From: Bacillus sp. AFS006103
GTDB taxonomy: Bacteria > Bacillota > Bacilli > Bacillales > Cytobacillaceae
Assembly (NCBI GenBank): GCA_002559145.1
Contig: NTXX01000006.1
Coordinates: 18,413-82,412, forward strand
Direction of reading: 5' to 3'
DNA length: 64,000 bases
In this document: positions 57,245-64,000 of the stretch, piece by piece
How positions within the stretch are numbered: position 1 is the first letter of the stretch
Layout: each line of letters opens with the position of its first letter
Made by a program: the position numbers and the translations under genes
The notes under the pieces: generated by a model
The model's database searches: none
What the model was told of the DNA's origin: nothing
The model's input: the letters and a program-made list of their open reading frames with translations, nothing else

Positions 57245-58005
57245 GAGGAAAAGGACTTTGGCTAAGTTTAAGCATTATTGTTCTGATTTCAATTGCGATT
57301 TTATTTCGTTCCTCAGTCCTTTCATTTGATAAAGGCTTTTATGTGCTCTTAATCAATCTATTTGATACGATTATCTATTTTATTCCGATTCTATGTTTAT
57401 TTATCGGGGCCTTCTCGATTTTTCAGGAAAAGGAACAGAAGACCTTGATCATGCTACTGACGAAGACAGACCATTTTGGCAGCTTTTTGATGAAAAAAAG
57501 CCTTGGGCTTTATGCAGTCGTCCTTGTCCCGCTGATTACTTGGTTTTTCATCTATTTATTTCTACTAAAATTTAATTTCCAACTCGATATTAAAGGTTAC
57601 TTCATCTTTATAGCAGCGATCGTTTGCATGAGTCTCGTCTTTCTGCAAATGGGAGCGGCGATCGGCAGTTTTAGCCGCTCGCGCATGCAAATTTTAGGGT
57701 TCACGATTTTTGTCTGGTTCTACTTTTTCTTCTTACATGATTTTATCTTGCTATCATTCTTGCCTGATGTCACACATGAAAATGTGAAACTATTCTCTTC
57801 GGTCTACTTTTTAAATCCGCTTCAGGCGGTTCGCATGTTTCTAGAAACGGGCACAGGGGTATATTCCTTCGGCCATATGTCGAGACTCTTACAAGCATTT
57901 ATGTGGACCAAACCGGTATTCTTTTTACTTGGAAATCTCTTGTTTTGGCTTGTCGTTTCATTTTTCACAGCAATTGTTTTCAACCGTAAGGAGGGCTACG
58001 AATGA
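57208..58005 (+). CDS. nosY: NosY ABC transporter permease
   Basis: Membrane component of NosDFY. 265 aa with six hydrophobic helices. ATG at 57208 behind GGGAGAC inside nosD. Contains FSIFQEKEQKTLIMLLTKTD, a typical ABC-2 permease coupling segment. Ends in ATGA overlap with nosF. Confidence 0.92.
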   Translation: MHYIWKEWKENIRGKGLWLSLSIIVLISIAILFRSSVLSFDKGFYVLLINLFDTIIYFIPILCLFIGAFSIFQEKEQKTLIMLLTKTDHFGSFLMKKSLGLYAVVLVPLITWFFIYLFLLKFNFQLDIKGYFIFIAAIVCMSLVFLQMGAAIGSFSRSRMQILGFTIFVWFYFFFLHDFILLSFLPDVTHENVKLFSSVYFLNPLQAVRMFLETGTGVYSFGHMSRLLQAFMWTKPVFFLLGNLLFWLVVSFFTAIVFNRKEGYE

Positions 58006-58679
58006 TTAAAGTGACAAACTTAAACCAGTCGTTTGGAAAAAAAAACGTCTTGGATTCAATCAATCTAGACATTAACTCAAATGAAATATGTGCCCTTGTC
58101 GGCCGTAATGGGGCCGGTAAATCAACGTTGATCAATAGTTTGCTTGGGTTACTTCCTGTAAAGCAAGGGGAAATTTTGATTAACGGGATTGCTGTAAACA
58201 AGAAAAATGAGGAGTGGAAAAGAAGTATTGCCTACCTTCCGGAAAAATTCATGCTTTATCCGATGCTGACTGGACTTGAAAATATGACATTTTTTGCAGA
58301 AGCGGTATCCAAGGCTGCTAATCTAGAACGGATCGAGCAGGTTCTTCGCTCAGTCAGCTTGTGGGACGACCGCGCCGTCCAAGTCAAGCAATATTCGAAA
58401 GGGATGCTGCAGCGCCTTGGTTTAGCGATTACCCTTTACCAAGATTCAAGCCTGCTCATCCTCGATGAACCGACGAGCGGCATCGACCCACTCGGCAGAA
58501 AAGAGATTTTGGAGGTGCTTGGTTCGCTGCATGATAAAACCATTCTGCTGTCCTCCCATCATCTCGATGAAATTAAACAGATATGTACTCATGTCGCCTA
58601 TTTGGACAATGGAAGAATGGAAAAGTATACTGTAGAGGACTTTTTACTAACTCATGATTTAGGAGGAATCAGTTCATGA
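58002..58679 (+). CDS. nosF: NosF ABC transporter ATPase
   Basis: Drives NosDFY. 225 aa. Walker A GRNGAGKSTLIN, signature YSKGMLQRLGLA (SKGM in place of SGGQ, usual for NosF), Walker B SLLILDEPTSGIDPLG and the switch His in LLSSHHLDEI. Overlaps its neighbours by 4 nt on both sides. Confidence 0.95.
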   Translation: MIKVTNLNQSFGKKNVLDSINLDINSNEICALVGRNGAGKSTLINSLLGLLPVKQGEILINGIAVNKKNEEWKRSIAYLPEKFMLYPMLTGLENMTFFAEAVSKAANLERIEQVLRSVSLWDDRAVQVKQYSKGMLQRLGLAITLYQDSSLLILDEPTSGIDPLGRKEILEVLGSLHDKTILLSSHHLDEIKQICTHVAYLDNGRMEKYTVEDFLLTHDLGGISS

Positions 58680-59578
58680 AGATACGGATAACGCTTGGCA
58701 TACTCTTGCTGATTGCTTTACTTACGGGGTGCGCTTCCGGCCCTGATTATAAAGTAACGGTGACGAAAGACCTTTATTTCGTCAAGGACACAGCCATGCC
58801 TTTTGAAATAAAAGTAACGGAAAACAAAAAGGCTGTAAAAGGACTCGATGTGTCGGCCCAATTTTCGATGACCAAAATGGATCATGGCAGCTACGATGTG
58901 AAGCTTGAGGAAGGAAAGAATGGCACTTATTCCGGAAAAGTAAATCTGCCGATGGGCGGCAAATATGAGGCAGCATTGACGTTAGAAAAGGATGGGAAAA
59001 AGACCGAGAAAGTCATCGAGATGAACGTTACCAAGCCAGAAGGTGTTGCCAAGATTAATGGTGAATGGATTACCGATGAGGATATCAGCTTCTATAAGCT
59101 GATTAACAAGATACAGCTTGAGATTAACCGTGAGGGCGCTAAGAAAAAATACAAAGGTAAGCAGTTAGAGGAAGAACTAGCCTATTTAGAGTCACAGGAA
59201 AAGACCATCGAGGATAAAAATCAATTATTAACGCAAATCATTCGTCTCCGTGCGATAGCATTACTGGCGAGTGAAAAAGGCCATAAAGCAACGGATGCCG
59301 AGGTCGATGCAGCTCTTCTCAAAGCACGTGAACAATATAACCAATATGAACCCGCTAAAAAGCTGATTAACGAATACGGAGAAGAAAAGTTCTGGGCTAC
59401 AGAAAAACAGCAGTATCAAATGATTGTCATGTCCCAGAAGGTCCAAATGGACTTAATCAACAAAGTAAAAAAAGAAAACCCCAAAGCCGGTGAACAAGAA
59501 ATCTACTTCCAAGCTCAAAAAGAATACGAAGAACTCCTTGTCTCCCAAGTTAATTCCTTGAAGATTGAGATTTTGTAA
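58676..59578 (+). CDS. Lipoprotein with FixH/YtkA-like and SurA-like domains in nos operon
   Basis: 300 aa. Lipobox LLTGC with Cys19. Residues ~25-115 are a FixH/YtkA-like Ig domain (PFEIKVTENKKAVKGLDVSAQFSM, then MDHGSYDVKLEEGKNGTYSG) including Met/His residues that could bind copper. Residues ~120-300 are all-helical and resemble the SurA/PrsA N-terminal chaperone region (GEWITDEDISFYKLINKIQ, LITQIIRLRAIALLASEKG). It sits where nosL would be expected; no nosL is present. Likely role: copper delivery or folding of NosZ (inference). Confidence 0.75.
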   Translation: MKIRITLGILLLIALLTGCASGPDYKVTVTKDLYFVKDTAMPFEIKVTENKKAVKGLDVSAQFSMTKMDHGSYDVKLEEGKNGTYSGKVNLPMGGKYEAALTLEKDGKKTEKVIEMNVTKPEGVAKINGEWITDEDISFYKLINKIQLEINREGAKKKYKGKQLEEELAYLESQEKTIEDKNQLLTQIIRLRAIALLASEKGHKATDAEVDAALLKAREQYNQYEPAKKLINEYGEEKFWATEKQQYQMIVMSQKVQMDLINKVKKENPKAGEQEIYFQAQKEYEELLVSQVNSLKIEIL

Positions 59579-59641
59579 GAATGCCGGCCATTTTTTTAAA
59601 AATAACTGAGAAAATTAAAATAATAATACCATTTGCATGAC

Positions 59642-59679
59642 AAAAAGAGATTGGAAGCCCCAATCTCTTTAAATTTTTT
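59642..59679 (+). terminator. Terminator of the nos operon
   Basis: AAAGAGATTGG-AAGC-CCAATCTCTTT then AAATTTTTTATT. Confidence 0.9.
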
Positions 59680-59705
59680 ATTAATTGTTATTGGTATTCC
59701 CTTCA

Positions 59706-59810
59706 ATGGGCGGATTTTTGAATTCTATGGGCGAATCCTGGGTATTAATGGGCGGATTTCAAGGTTCAATGGGCGAATTCTCGCATTCAATGAGCGAATC
59801 CCAGTTTTCA
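59706..59810. repeat. Five-unit 21-bp tandem array (ATGGGCGAAT family)
   Basis: Units start at 59706, 59727, 59748, 59769 and 59790, each ATG(G/A)GCG(G/A)AT followed by variable bases and usually TTCA. Period exactly 21 bp, so every frame is a 7-residue repeat (for example NGRI) without evidence of translation. Between the nos operon and the convergent HAD gene. Confidence 0.85.
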
Positions 59811-59852
59811 ATCACAAATCTCGGACTACCACGTGAGACTTTCTACCTTTCC

Positions 59853-60707
59853 TTAAATAACTTCAAGAATAGCCTTTGCTACGCCGCTTTCCTCATTGGT
59901 GTCAGTACTTACATCGCAAAGAGACTTAATATAATGATCAGCATTCCCCATGGCAACCGCTCTTCCGGCCTTTTTAAGCATCGAAACATCATTATAATTA
60001 TCACCAATTGCCATTGTTTCCGCTAAATCAATCCCTCTCGACATCACAAAGGACTCCAGTGCAATCCCCTTTTGAGCCTGTACATTAGTAATTTCCAAAT
60101 TATCATGGCCTGACGTTGATACGGCAAGTCCTTCTAGTTCAGTTAGAGACCGGTTTGCAGACGCTAGCCTGTCTGCATCAAAGGAGAAAGCCAGTAATTT
60201 ATAAATTTGAAAGTCTTCATCGGCAAAAAGTAGTTCATAATCTTCAATAGAGTGGATTAACCCCTCTCGAATTCTTGCCCCTGCTGTCTCCGTAATCTCC
60301 TCACGATCCACTTCAGGGTTAGCACTCATAACAATATCAACGAGAATCGACACGGCCTTGTCTGGATCGATCGTGAAAGCCCCTTGATTGGTGTAAACTT
60401 CGAAATAAACATCCTTTTCCGCCAACCTCGCCGCTACCTCCCTTGCCATTTGTTTACTGATGGGTGTTGCTGAAAGAATTACTCCCTCCTTGGAGCGAAC
60501 CTCCGCGCCATTCGCACAAATAACCGGGCAGGTTAAGCCAGCCTGAGCTAGGACGTAAGTTGCCTCTTGATATGACCTTCCAGTTGCGACTACAAATTCA
60601 ATTCCTTGCGCTTGTGCTTTTACGATTGCTTCCTTATTTTCCTCACTGATTAATTGATTGGAATTCAATAATGTTCCATCCATATCTGATGCGATACATT
60701 TAATCAT
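59853..60707 (-). CDS. Cof-type HAD phosphatase
   Basis: Cytoplasmic sugar-phosphate or cofactor phosphatase of the Cof/HAD-IIB group. 284 aa from the ATG at 60707 behind AGGGTGG. Motif I CIASDMDGTLLNS, motif II VVATGRSY, motif III Lys in LAVSTSG-DNLE/VQAQKGIALE region and motif IV MAIGDNYNDVSML. The substrate cannot be read from sequence. Confidence 0.93.
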   Translation of the reverse strand: MIKCIASDMDGTLLNSNQLISEENKEAIVKAQAQGIEFVVATGRSYQEATYVLAQAGLTCPVICANGAEVRSKEGVILSATPISKQMAREVAARLAEKDVYFEVYTNQGAFTIDPDKAVSILVDIVMSANPEVDREEITETAGARIREGLIHSIEDYELLFADEDFQIYKLLAFSFDADRLASANRSLTELEGLAVSTSGHDNLEITNVQAQKGIALESFVMSRGIDLAETMAIGDNYNDVSMLKKAGRAVAMGNADHYIKSLCDVSTDTNEESGVAKAILEVI

Positions 60708-60778
60708 GTTGTCCACCCTCATTCCATTTTCATTATTGCCATTTTAACATGATTACCAAAACATTATCTTCCAGATGC

Positions 60779-61447
60779 TCAAGCTAAATACTTGCTTCCT
60801 TCCCGAACACTTAATGATGCCAACCGCGTTCCCTCAATAAACGTCTTGACAGAAGCAGGATTAGTCTTTGAAAATTCCCGCAGTGCCCAGCCAATCGCCT
60901 TTTGGATAAAAAATTCCTTGCTGTCTGCATTTTGTTTTATGTAGTGATAGAGCACCTCTTCATTCGTTTTCCCTTTATATTTTAATTGAAAAAGCAATGC
61001 CGCTCTGCGCAGCCAGAGATTTTCACTGATGGCCCAGCCATCGATGGTGCCTGACACTACCTCAGGGAACTTCTCAGCAATTGTCCCAACCGGCTTGGGT
61101 GCAATTGCATCGACGGTATCCCACCATGACTTCCTTTTGATCAGCTCTTCCATAAAGGGCAAATCCGCTTTCTCAAGCTTTTTCAGTGACTTTTCCATAT
61201 AAACCAAAGCTGTGTATTGATATTCCCGTTCTTCCTTTGCCCAAAGTTCTTGGATGAATTCATGGTTAAATGAATCTTTTAATAACCCAGTTTCTTGAAA
61301 AAATTGCTTTTCCAACTCACTTCGCTGTGGTTTCTTAATTCCCAGGAAAGGAAAATGTTCTTTCATATATTTCTTCATCGATTCGGCATTTGCTTCATTG
61401 CGGTGTTTCTCAAACAGTTTAGTCAGCAAGTCTACTTTTAAATGCAC
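60779..61447 (-). CDS. DNA alkylation repair protein (AlkD-like)
   Basis: HEAT-like repeat DNA glycosylase for alkylated purines. 222 aa from the GTG at 61447, 8 nt behind AAGGAG. Family landmarks: FPFLGIKKPQRSELEKQFF, WWDTVDAIAPKPVG and FFIQKAIGWALREFSKTNP; Trp, Asp and Arg of the substrate pocket are present. Stands alone between the HAD gene and the divergent permease. Confidence 0.92.
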   Translation of the reverse strand: MHLKVDLLTKLFEKHRNEANAESMKKYMKEHFPFLGIKKPQRSELEKQFFQETGLLKDSFNHEFIQELWAKEEREYQYTALVYMEKSLKKLEKADLPFMEELIKRKSWWDTVDAIAPKPVGTIAEKFPEVVSGTIDGWAISENLWLRRAALLFQLKYKGKTNEEVLYHYIKQNADSKEFFIQKAIGWALREFSKTNPASVKTFIEGTRLASLSVREGSKYLA

Positions 61448-61571
61448 TAGAATCACTCCTTGAAATTAGTTTGGCTAATGTTAGTTATTCCGCTATTTTT
61501 CCATTTTACCTCCTGTAAACGTAATCAGAAAAATACGAATTGACTATTAATGGTTTTAATGGTTTGATTAC

Positions 61572-61594
61572 TGAGTTAAGAAACTATTAACTCA
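61572..61594. promoter_or_regulatory. Inverted repeat upstream of the permease
   Basis: TGAGTTAA - 7 bp - TTAACTCA followed by TTTTTC. Either an operator or a small attenuator-type hairpin, about 60 bp before the permease start. Confidence 0.45.
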
Positions 61595-61656
61595 TTTTTC
61601 TGTCATAATAAGTGAATAGTAAGATTGAACTTTTAATGAAATAAGGAGTGTAATGA

Positions 61657-63051
61657 ATGGGGAAGAAGCAAGAAAGGGAAGAATTATCAAGAGGTTTAAG
61701 CAATCGTCACATTCAGTTAATTGCTTTAGGAGGAGCGGTTGGTGTCGGACTTTTTTATGGTTCCGCTTCAACCATCCAATTGGCTGGTCCTGCCGTTATT
61801 TTTTCATACATGTTTGGTGGACTGATCATTTTTACAATCATGAGGGCTCTTGGTGAAATGGCCGTTGCTGAGCCAGTTTCAGGATCATTTAGTTCCTATG
61901 CTAACCGTTATCTTGGCCCTTTTGCCGGCTATTTAACAGGCTGGACTTACTGGTTTATGTGGGTCATAGTAGGTATGGCAGAAATTACGGTTGTCGGCGT
62001 TTATGTGAATTACTGGTTTCCTGATATTCCTCAATGGGCTTCAGCCTTAGCAGCCTTAGTATTAATCACAGGAGTAAATCTCATCAATGTTAGAGCTTAT
62101 GGTGAATTTGAATTTTGGTTTGCAATGATTAAGGTGATCGCCATTATTGGAATGATTATCGCTGGACTTGGAATCATTCTTTTTGGTTTTGGGAATGGCG
62201 GAGATTCTCTCGGCTTTAGCAACCTTTGGTCCCACGGCGGTATGTTTCCTAATGGCATGAAGGGTCTCCTCCTCTCACTTGTCATGGTCATGTTTTCTTT
62301 TGGAGGGGTGGAATTAATTGGTATTACGGCAGGAGAAGCACATAATCCTAAGAAAACGATCCCTTCAGCCATTAATAGTGTCATTTGGCGAATACTAATT
62401 TTTTATATTGGCGCACTTGGCATCATGATGACTTTATACCCATGGAATAAAATTGGCTCTAATGGAAGTCCATTCGTCTTGATATTCGATAAGATCGGCA
62501 TTCCTGGGGCCGCCGATTTAATCAACTTTGTCGTCTTAACCGCAGCACTATCTGCCTTTAACAGCGGACTCTTCAGCACGGGAAGAATGCTTTACAATTT
62601 ATCCTTACAAAATAACGGACCAAAGTTCTTTGGAAAATTAAATAAATGGAGTACACCAAGCAGGGGGATATTATTCTCATCTGCGTTCCTATTAATTGCT
62701 GTTATCTTAAATTACTTTGTTCCAGAAAAAGTATTCCTTTACATCTCTGCTGTCGCCACTGTTGCTGTTATTACAAGCTGGACAATTATCTTAGTTACCC
62801 AAATTAAGTTTAGAAAGGCAAAATCTAAGGAGGAAATTAGAAACCTTGAATTCAAACTTCCTTTCTTTCCTTACTCTTCCTATATTGCCCTTACCTTTTT
62901 AGCATTGGTCATTGTCTTAATTGCCTTTATCGATGGAATGAGAGTTGCTTTAGTGGTTGGACCTGTATGGTTCTTGGTCCTTTATATCGGATTTAGACTT
63001 AAGGGGAGCGTAAAGGGCGGAAAACCAATAGAAGATAAAAAGGCGGTTTAA
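61657..63051 (+). CDS. Amino acid permease (APC superfamily)
   Basis: Proton-coupled amino acid importer with 12 predicted membrane helices. 464 aa. Signature of the AAT subfamily: GLSNRHIQLIALGGAVGVGLFYGSA at the N-terminus (cut here over two helices), ALGEMAVAEPVSGSF, GWTYWFMWVIVGMAE and FSFGGVELIGITAGEAHNP. Substrate uncertain; similar to YbxG/AapA-type carriers. AAGGAG precedes the ATG. Confidence 0.93.
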   Translation: MGKKQEREELSRGLSNRHIQLIALGGAVGVGLFYGSASTIQLAGPAVIFSYMFGGLIIFTIMRALGEMAVAEPVSGSFSSYANRYLGPFAGYLTGWTYWFMWVIVGMAEITVVGVYVNYWFPDIPQWASALAALVLITGVNLINVRAYGEFEFWFAMIKVIAIIGMIIAGLGIILFGFGNGGDSLGFSNLWSHGGMFPNGMKGLLLSLVMVMFSFGGVELIGITAGEAHNPKKTIPSAINSVIWRILIFYIGALGIMMTLYPWNKIGSNGSPFVLIFDKIGIPGAADLINFVVLTAALSAFNSGLFSTGRMLYNLSLQNNGPKFFGKLNKWSTPSRGILFSSAFLLIAVILNYFVPEKVFLYISAVATVAVITSWTIILVTQIKFRKAKSKEEIRNLEFKLPFFPYSSYIALTFLALVIVLIAFIDGMRVALVVGPVWFLVLYIGFRLKGSVKGGKPIEDKKAV

Positions 63052-63129
63052 GTTGGAAATGTTCTGCATACATAAAGAAAAATTCTGATGCCAAAACTAA
63101 CTCTAGCTTATTGGAAAGGAGTTTTTTAA

Positions 63130-63285
63130 TTGACGAAGAAATACAACAAAGGCAGCCAGAATCAAAACTCTCCCCAGGCAGGGCACGTCGAGGCTGAATT
63201 CGCCACTGAGTTTGTCAGTGGTGATAACAGTAAAGGCAATAAACGCAACAAGGGGCAGAGTAGCAAAACGAATCCAAACTCTTAA
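63130..63285 (+). CDS. Gamma-type small acid-soluble spore protein-like
   Basis: 51 aa, rich in Asn, Gln, Lys and Ser, with the core AEFATEFVSGD resembling the gamma SASP (SspE) repeat block (FGTEFAS). TTG start at 63130, 9 nt after AAAGGAG; followed at once by a strong terminator. Such proteins are amino acid stores in the spore core. SspE normally has two blocks; only one is seen here, so it may be a short relative. Confidence 0.75.
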   Translation: MTKKYNKGSQNQNSPQAGHVEAEFATEFVSGDNSKGNKRNKGQSSKTNPNS

Positions 63286-63286
63286 T

Positions 63287-63323
63287 AAAAAAGTCGACTT
63301 TCTCATTTGAAAGTCGACTTTTT
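63287..63323. terminator. Bidirectional terminator
   Basis: AAAAAGTCGACTTT - CTCATTTG - AAAGTCGACTTTTT between the SASP gene and the convergent ORF at 63322. Confidence 0.92.
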
Positions 63324-63558
63324 AGTCTTTATTTTCAGGGTTAAATTTTATTGCTGGGTTATAAATAAATGCACCCGAAACATTTTCAGAAGGCTGTTCA
63401 TTCTCACCTCTAAATTGATCCTGCATTTGGAGGTTTGCGCTTTCCGCTTCAGAACTTCTCTCTGTAGATGCATGGACCTTCCCATCTTCAAGCTGAGTGT
63501 TAATCTTAATGTTTGCTTCAACCGTTTCATTGGCTAAGTTCGTATCTTTTGCGATTAT
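63322..63558 (-). CDS. 78-codon ORF with ribosome binding site but no ATG/GTG/TTG start
   Basis: Leftward AAAAAAAGGAG is followed 5 and 8 nt later by ATA and ATC, then an open frame: AKDTNLANETVEANIKINTQ ... VSGAFIYNPAIKFNPENKD, stop TAA. In-frame TAA lies upstream, and no usual start codon occurs until an internal Met near residue 45. Either translation begins at ATA/ATC, or the start codon has been lost. Hydrophilic protein; I recognise no family. Spore-gene neighbours on both sides. Confidence 0.5.
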   Translation of the reverse strand: MIAKDTNLANETVEANIKINTQLEDGKVHASTERSSEAESANLQMQDQFRGENEQPSENVSGAFIYNPAIKFNPENKD

Positions 63559-63645
63559 TTGCGCTCCTTTTTTTAAATTATAATCTTATGTTGCCCAATG
63601 ACCTCTTTGTTAGCTATTTTTTTCATTATTAAAGTGTCATTCAAA

Positions 63646-63680
63646 TGAAAGAACTGCCCCATTCAGGGACAGTCCTTTCT
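63646..63680 (-). terminator. Terminator of the Tyr/Gly-rich gene
   Basis: Leftward AAGGACTGTCCC-TGAA-GGGGCAGTTCTTTC, just past the stop codon at 63683. Confidence 0.75.
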
Positions 63681-63682
63681 TA

Positions 63683-64000
63683 TTAGTGGCAGCTAAATGA
63701 ACGGATTCGGTTTAAATCCATTCCGTAATAATCCCAGTAGTATCCACGCCAGCGATACCCGGCGATAGATGTTCTGCCAACGTAGGTTGGGTAATACCAG
63801 AAGCTTCTTCCATTATTCAACCAAACATAGGTATAGCGGTACAAACAGTGTCTAATTCCGCCTGGGTCTACTGCATATAATCCAACTGTTTCATGTGGGA
63901 TGAAGGTTGGTGGCGGTGCAGTCGGTGCACCTCCATAATGTGGGCCTCCTCCATATGGTGGATGATATCCTCCTTCGTATGGCGGCGGTTGGTGACCTCC
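63683..64000 (-). CDS. Gly/Pro/Tyr-rich protein, C-terminal part
   Basis: The last 105 residues; the 5' end is beyond the window. N-terminal visible part is a repeat-like QPPPYEGGYHPPYGGGPHYGG, followed by a conserved-looking domain HETVGLYAVDPGGIRHCLYR, FWYYPTYVGRTSIAGYRWRG and YYWDYYGMDLNRIRSFSCH. The tyrosine/glycine-rich start suggests a spore coat or surface protein (inference). Two Cys residues in the domain could crosslink. Confidence 0.7.
   Translation of the reverse strand, partial: GGHQPPPYEGGYHPPYGGGPHYGGAPTAPPPTFIPHETVGLYAVDPGGIRHCLYRYTYVWLNNGRSFWYYPTYVGRTSIAGYRWRGYYWDYYGMDLNRIRSFSCH

Noticed and set aside
59633..59836. Small protein made of 7-residue NGRI repeats
   Set aside because: The heptads result from the 21-bp DNA period; no ribosome binding site and all frames are equally repetitive.

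Overview
The window comes from an endospore-forming member of the Bacillaceae with low to moderate GC. The evidence is the long run of gene order familiar from Bacillus subtilis (ywjG-pyrG-rpoE ... fadF-ywjE-uvsE ... argS-ywiB-speB-speE-pbpG-ywhD-ywhC-ywhB-ywgA-ywfO ... rsfA-lipL-pta-hemQ-gerQ-ywdK-ywdI), spore genes (sspH, gerQ, rsfA, pbpG, a gamma-type SASP) and bacillithiol synthesis (bshB2). The species cannot be fixed from the sequence alone; a denitrifying Bacillus/Neobacillus-like organism would fit.

Layout. 1-3.5 kb: end of ywjG, pyrG with its pyrimidine-sensing leader, rpoE and a small membrane protein. 3.6-14.9 kb: a leftward acyl-CoA degradation block (icmF, a TetR regulator, acdA, mmgC, mmgB, mmgA, fadF). 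15.1-34.1 kb: conserved backbone (cardiolipin synthase, UV endonuclease, sspH, argS, polyamine genes, pbpG, M50 protease, HD hydrolase, rsfA, lipL, pta, hemQ, gerQ) and a perfect ParB/Spo0J parS site at 34.23 kb. 34.3-49.3 kb: molybdenum region, with a HTH/periplasmic-binding-like regulator divergent from modA-modB, then a long leftward operon fdhD-fdhA-fdhB-fdhI-fdhE-mobA-moeA-moeA2-moaE-moaD-moeB. 49.8-51.9 kb: pdxK, yojF, bshB2. 51.9-59.6 kb: an Fnr/Crp regulator divergent from a nitrous oxide reductase operon (cytochrome c, nosZ, nosB-like, nosD, nosY, nosF, lipoprotein). 59.8-64 kb: HAD phosphatase, DNA alkylation repair protein, amino acid permease, a SASP, an ORF with no ordinary start codon and a partial Tyr/Gly-rich protein.

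How the genes fit together. The fdh operon encodes a membrane-bound, Tat-exported, selenocysteine-containing formate dehydrogenase: an in-frame TGA is followed at the right distance by a SECIS hairpin with bulged U and GGUCU loop. ModAB and the Moa/Moe/Mob proteins would supply its cofactor. The nos operon encodes a Sec-exported (clade II-like) N2O reductase. Sites resembling TGTGA-N6-TCACA stand 35-36 bp from a -10 element in front of nos, the fnr-like gene and fdhD, which suggests one anaerobic regulon joining formate oxidation to N2O reduction.

The intergenic DNA is rich in structure. It holds several arrays with a period of about 21 bp (two helical turns) of TTTTGTACAA-like or ATGGGCGAAT-like units, a five-unit 52-bp palindromic array between matching hairpins, three copies of a ~145-bp element with terminal inverted repeats, and a family of GGTGTCAGGCACC hairpins that often sit where terminators should be.
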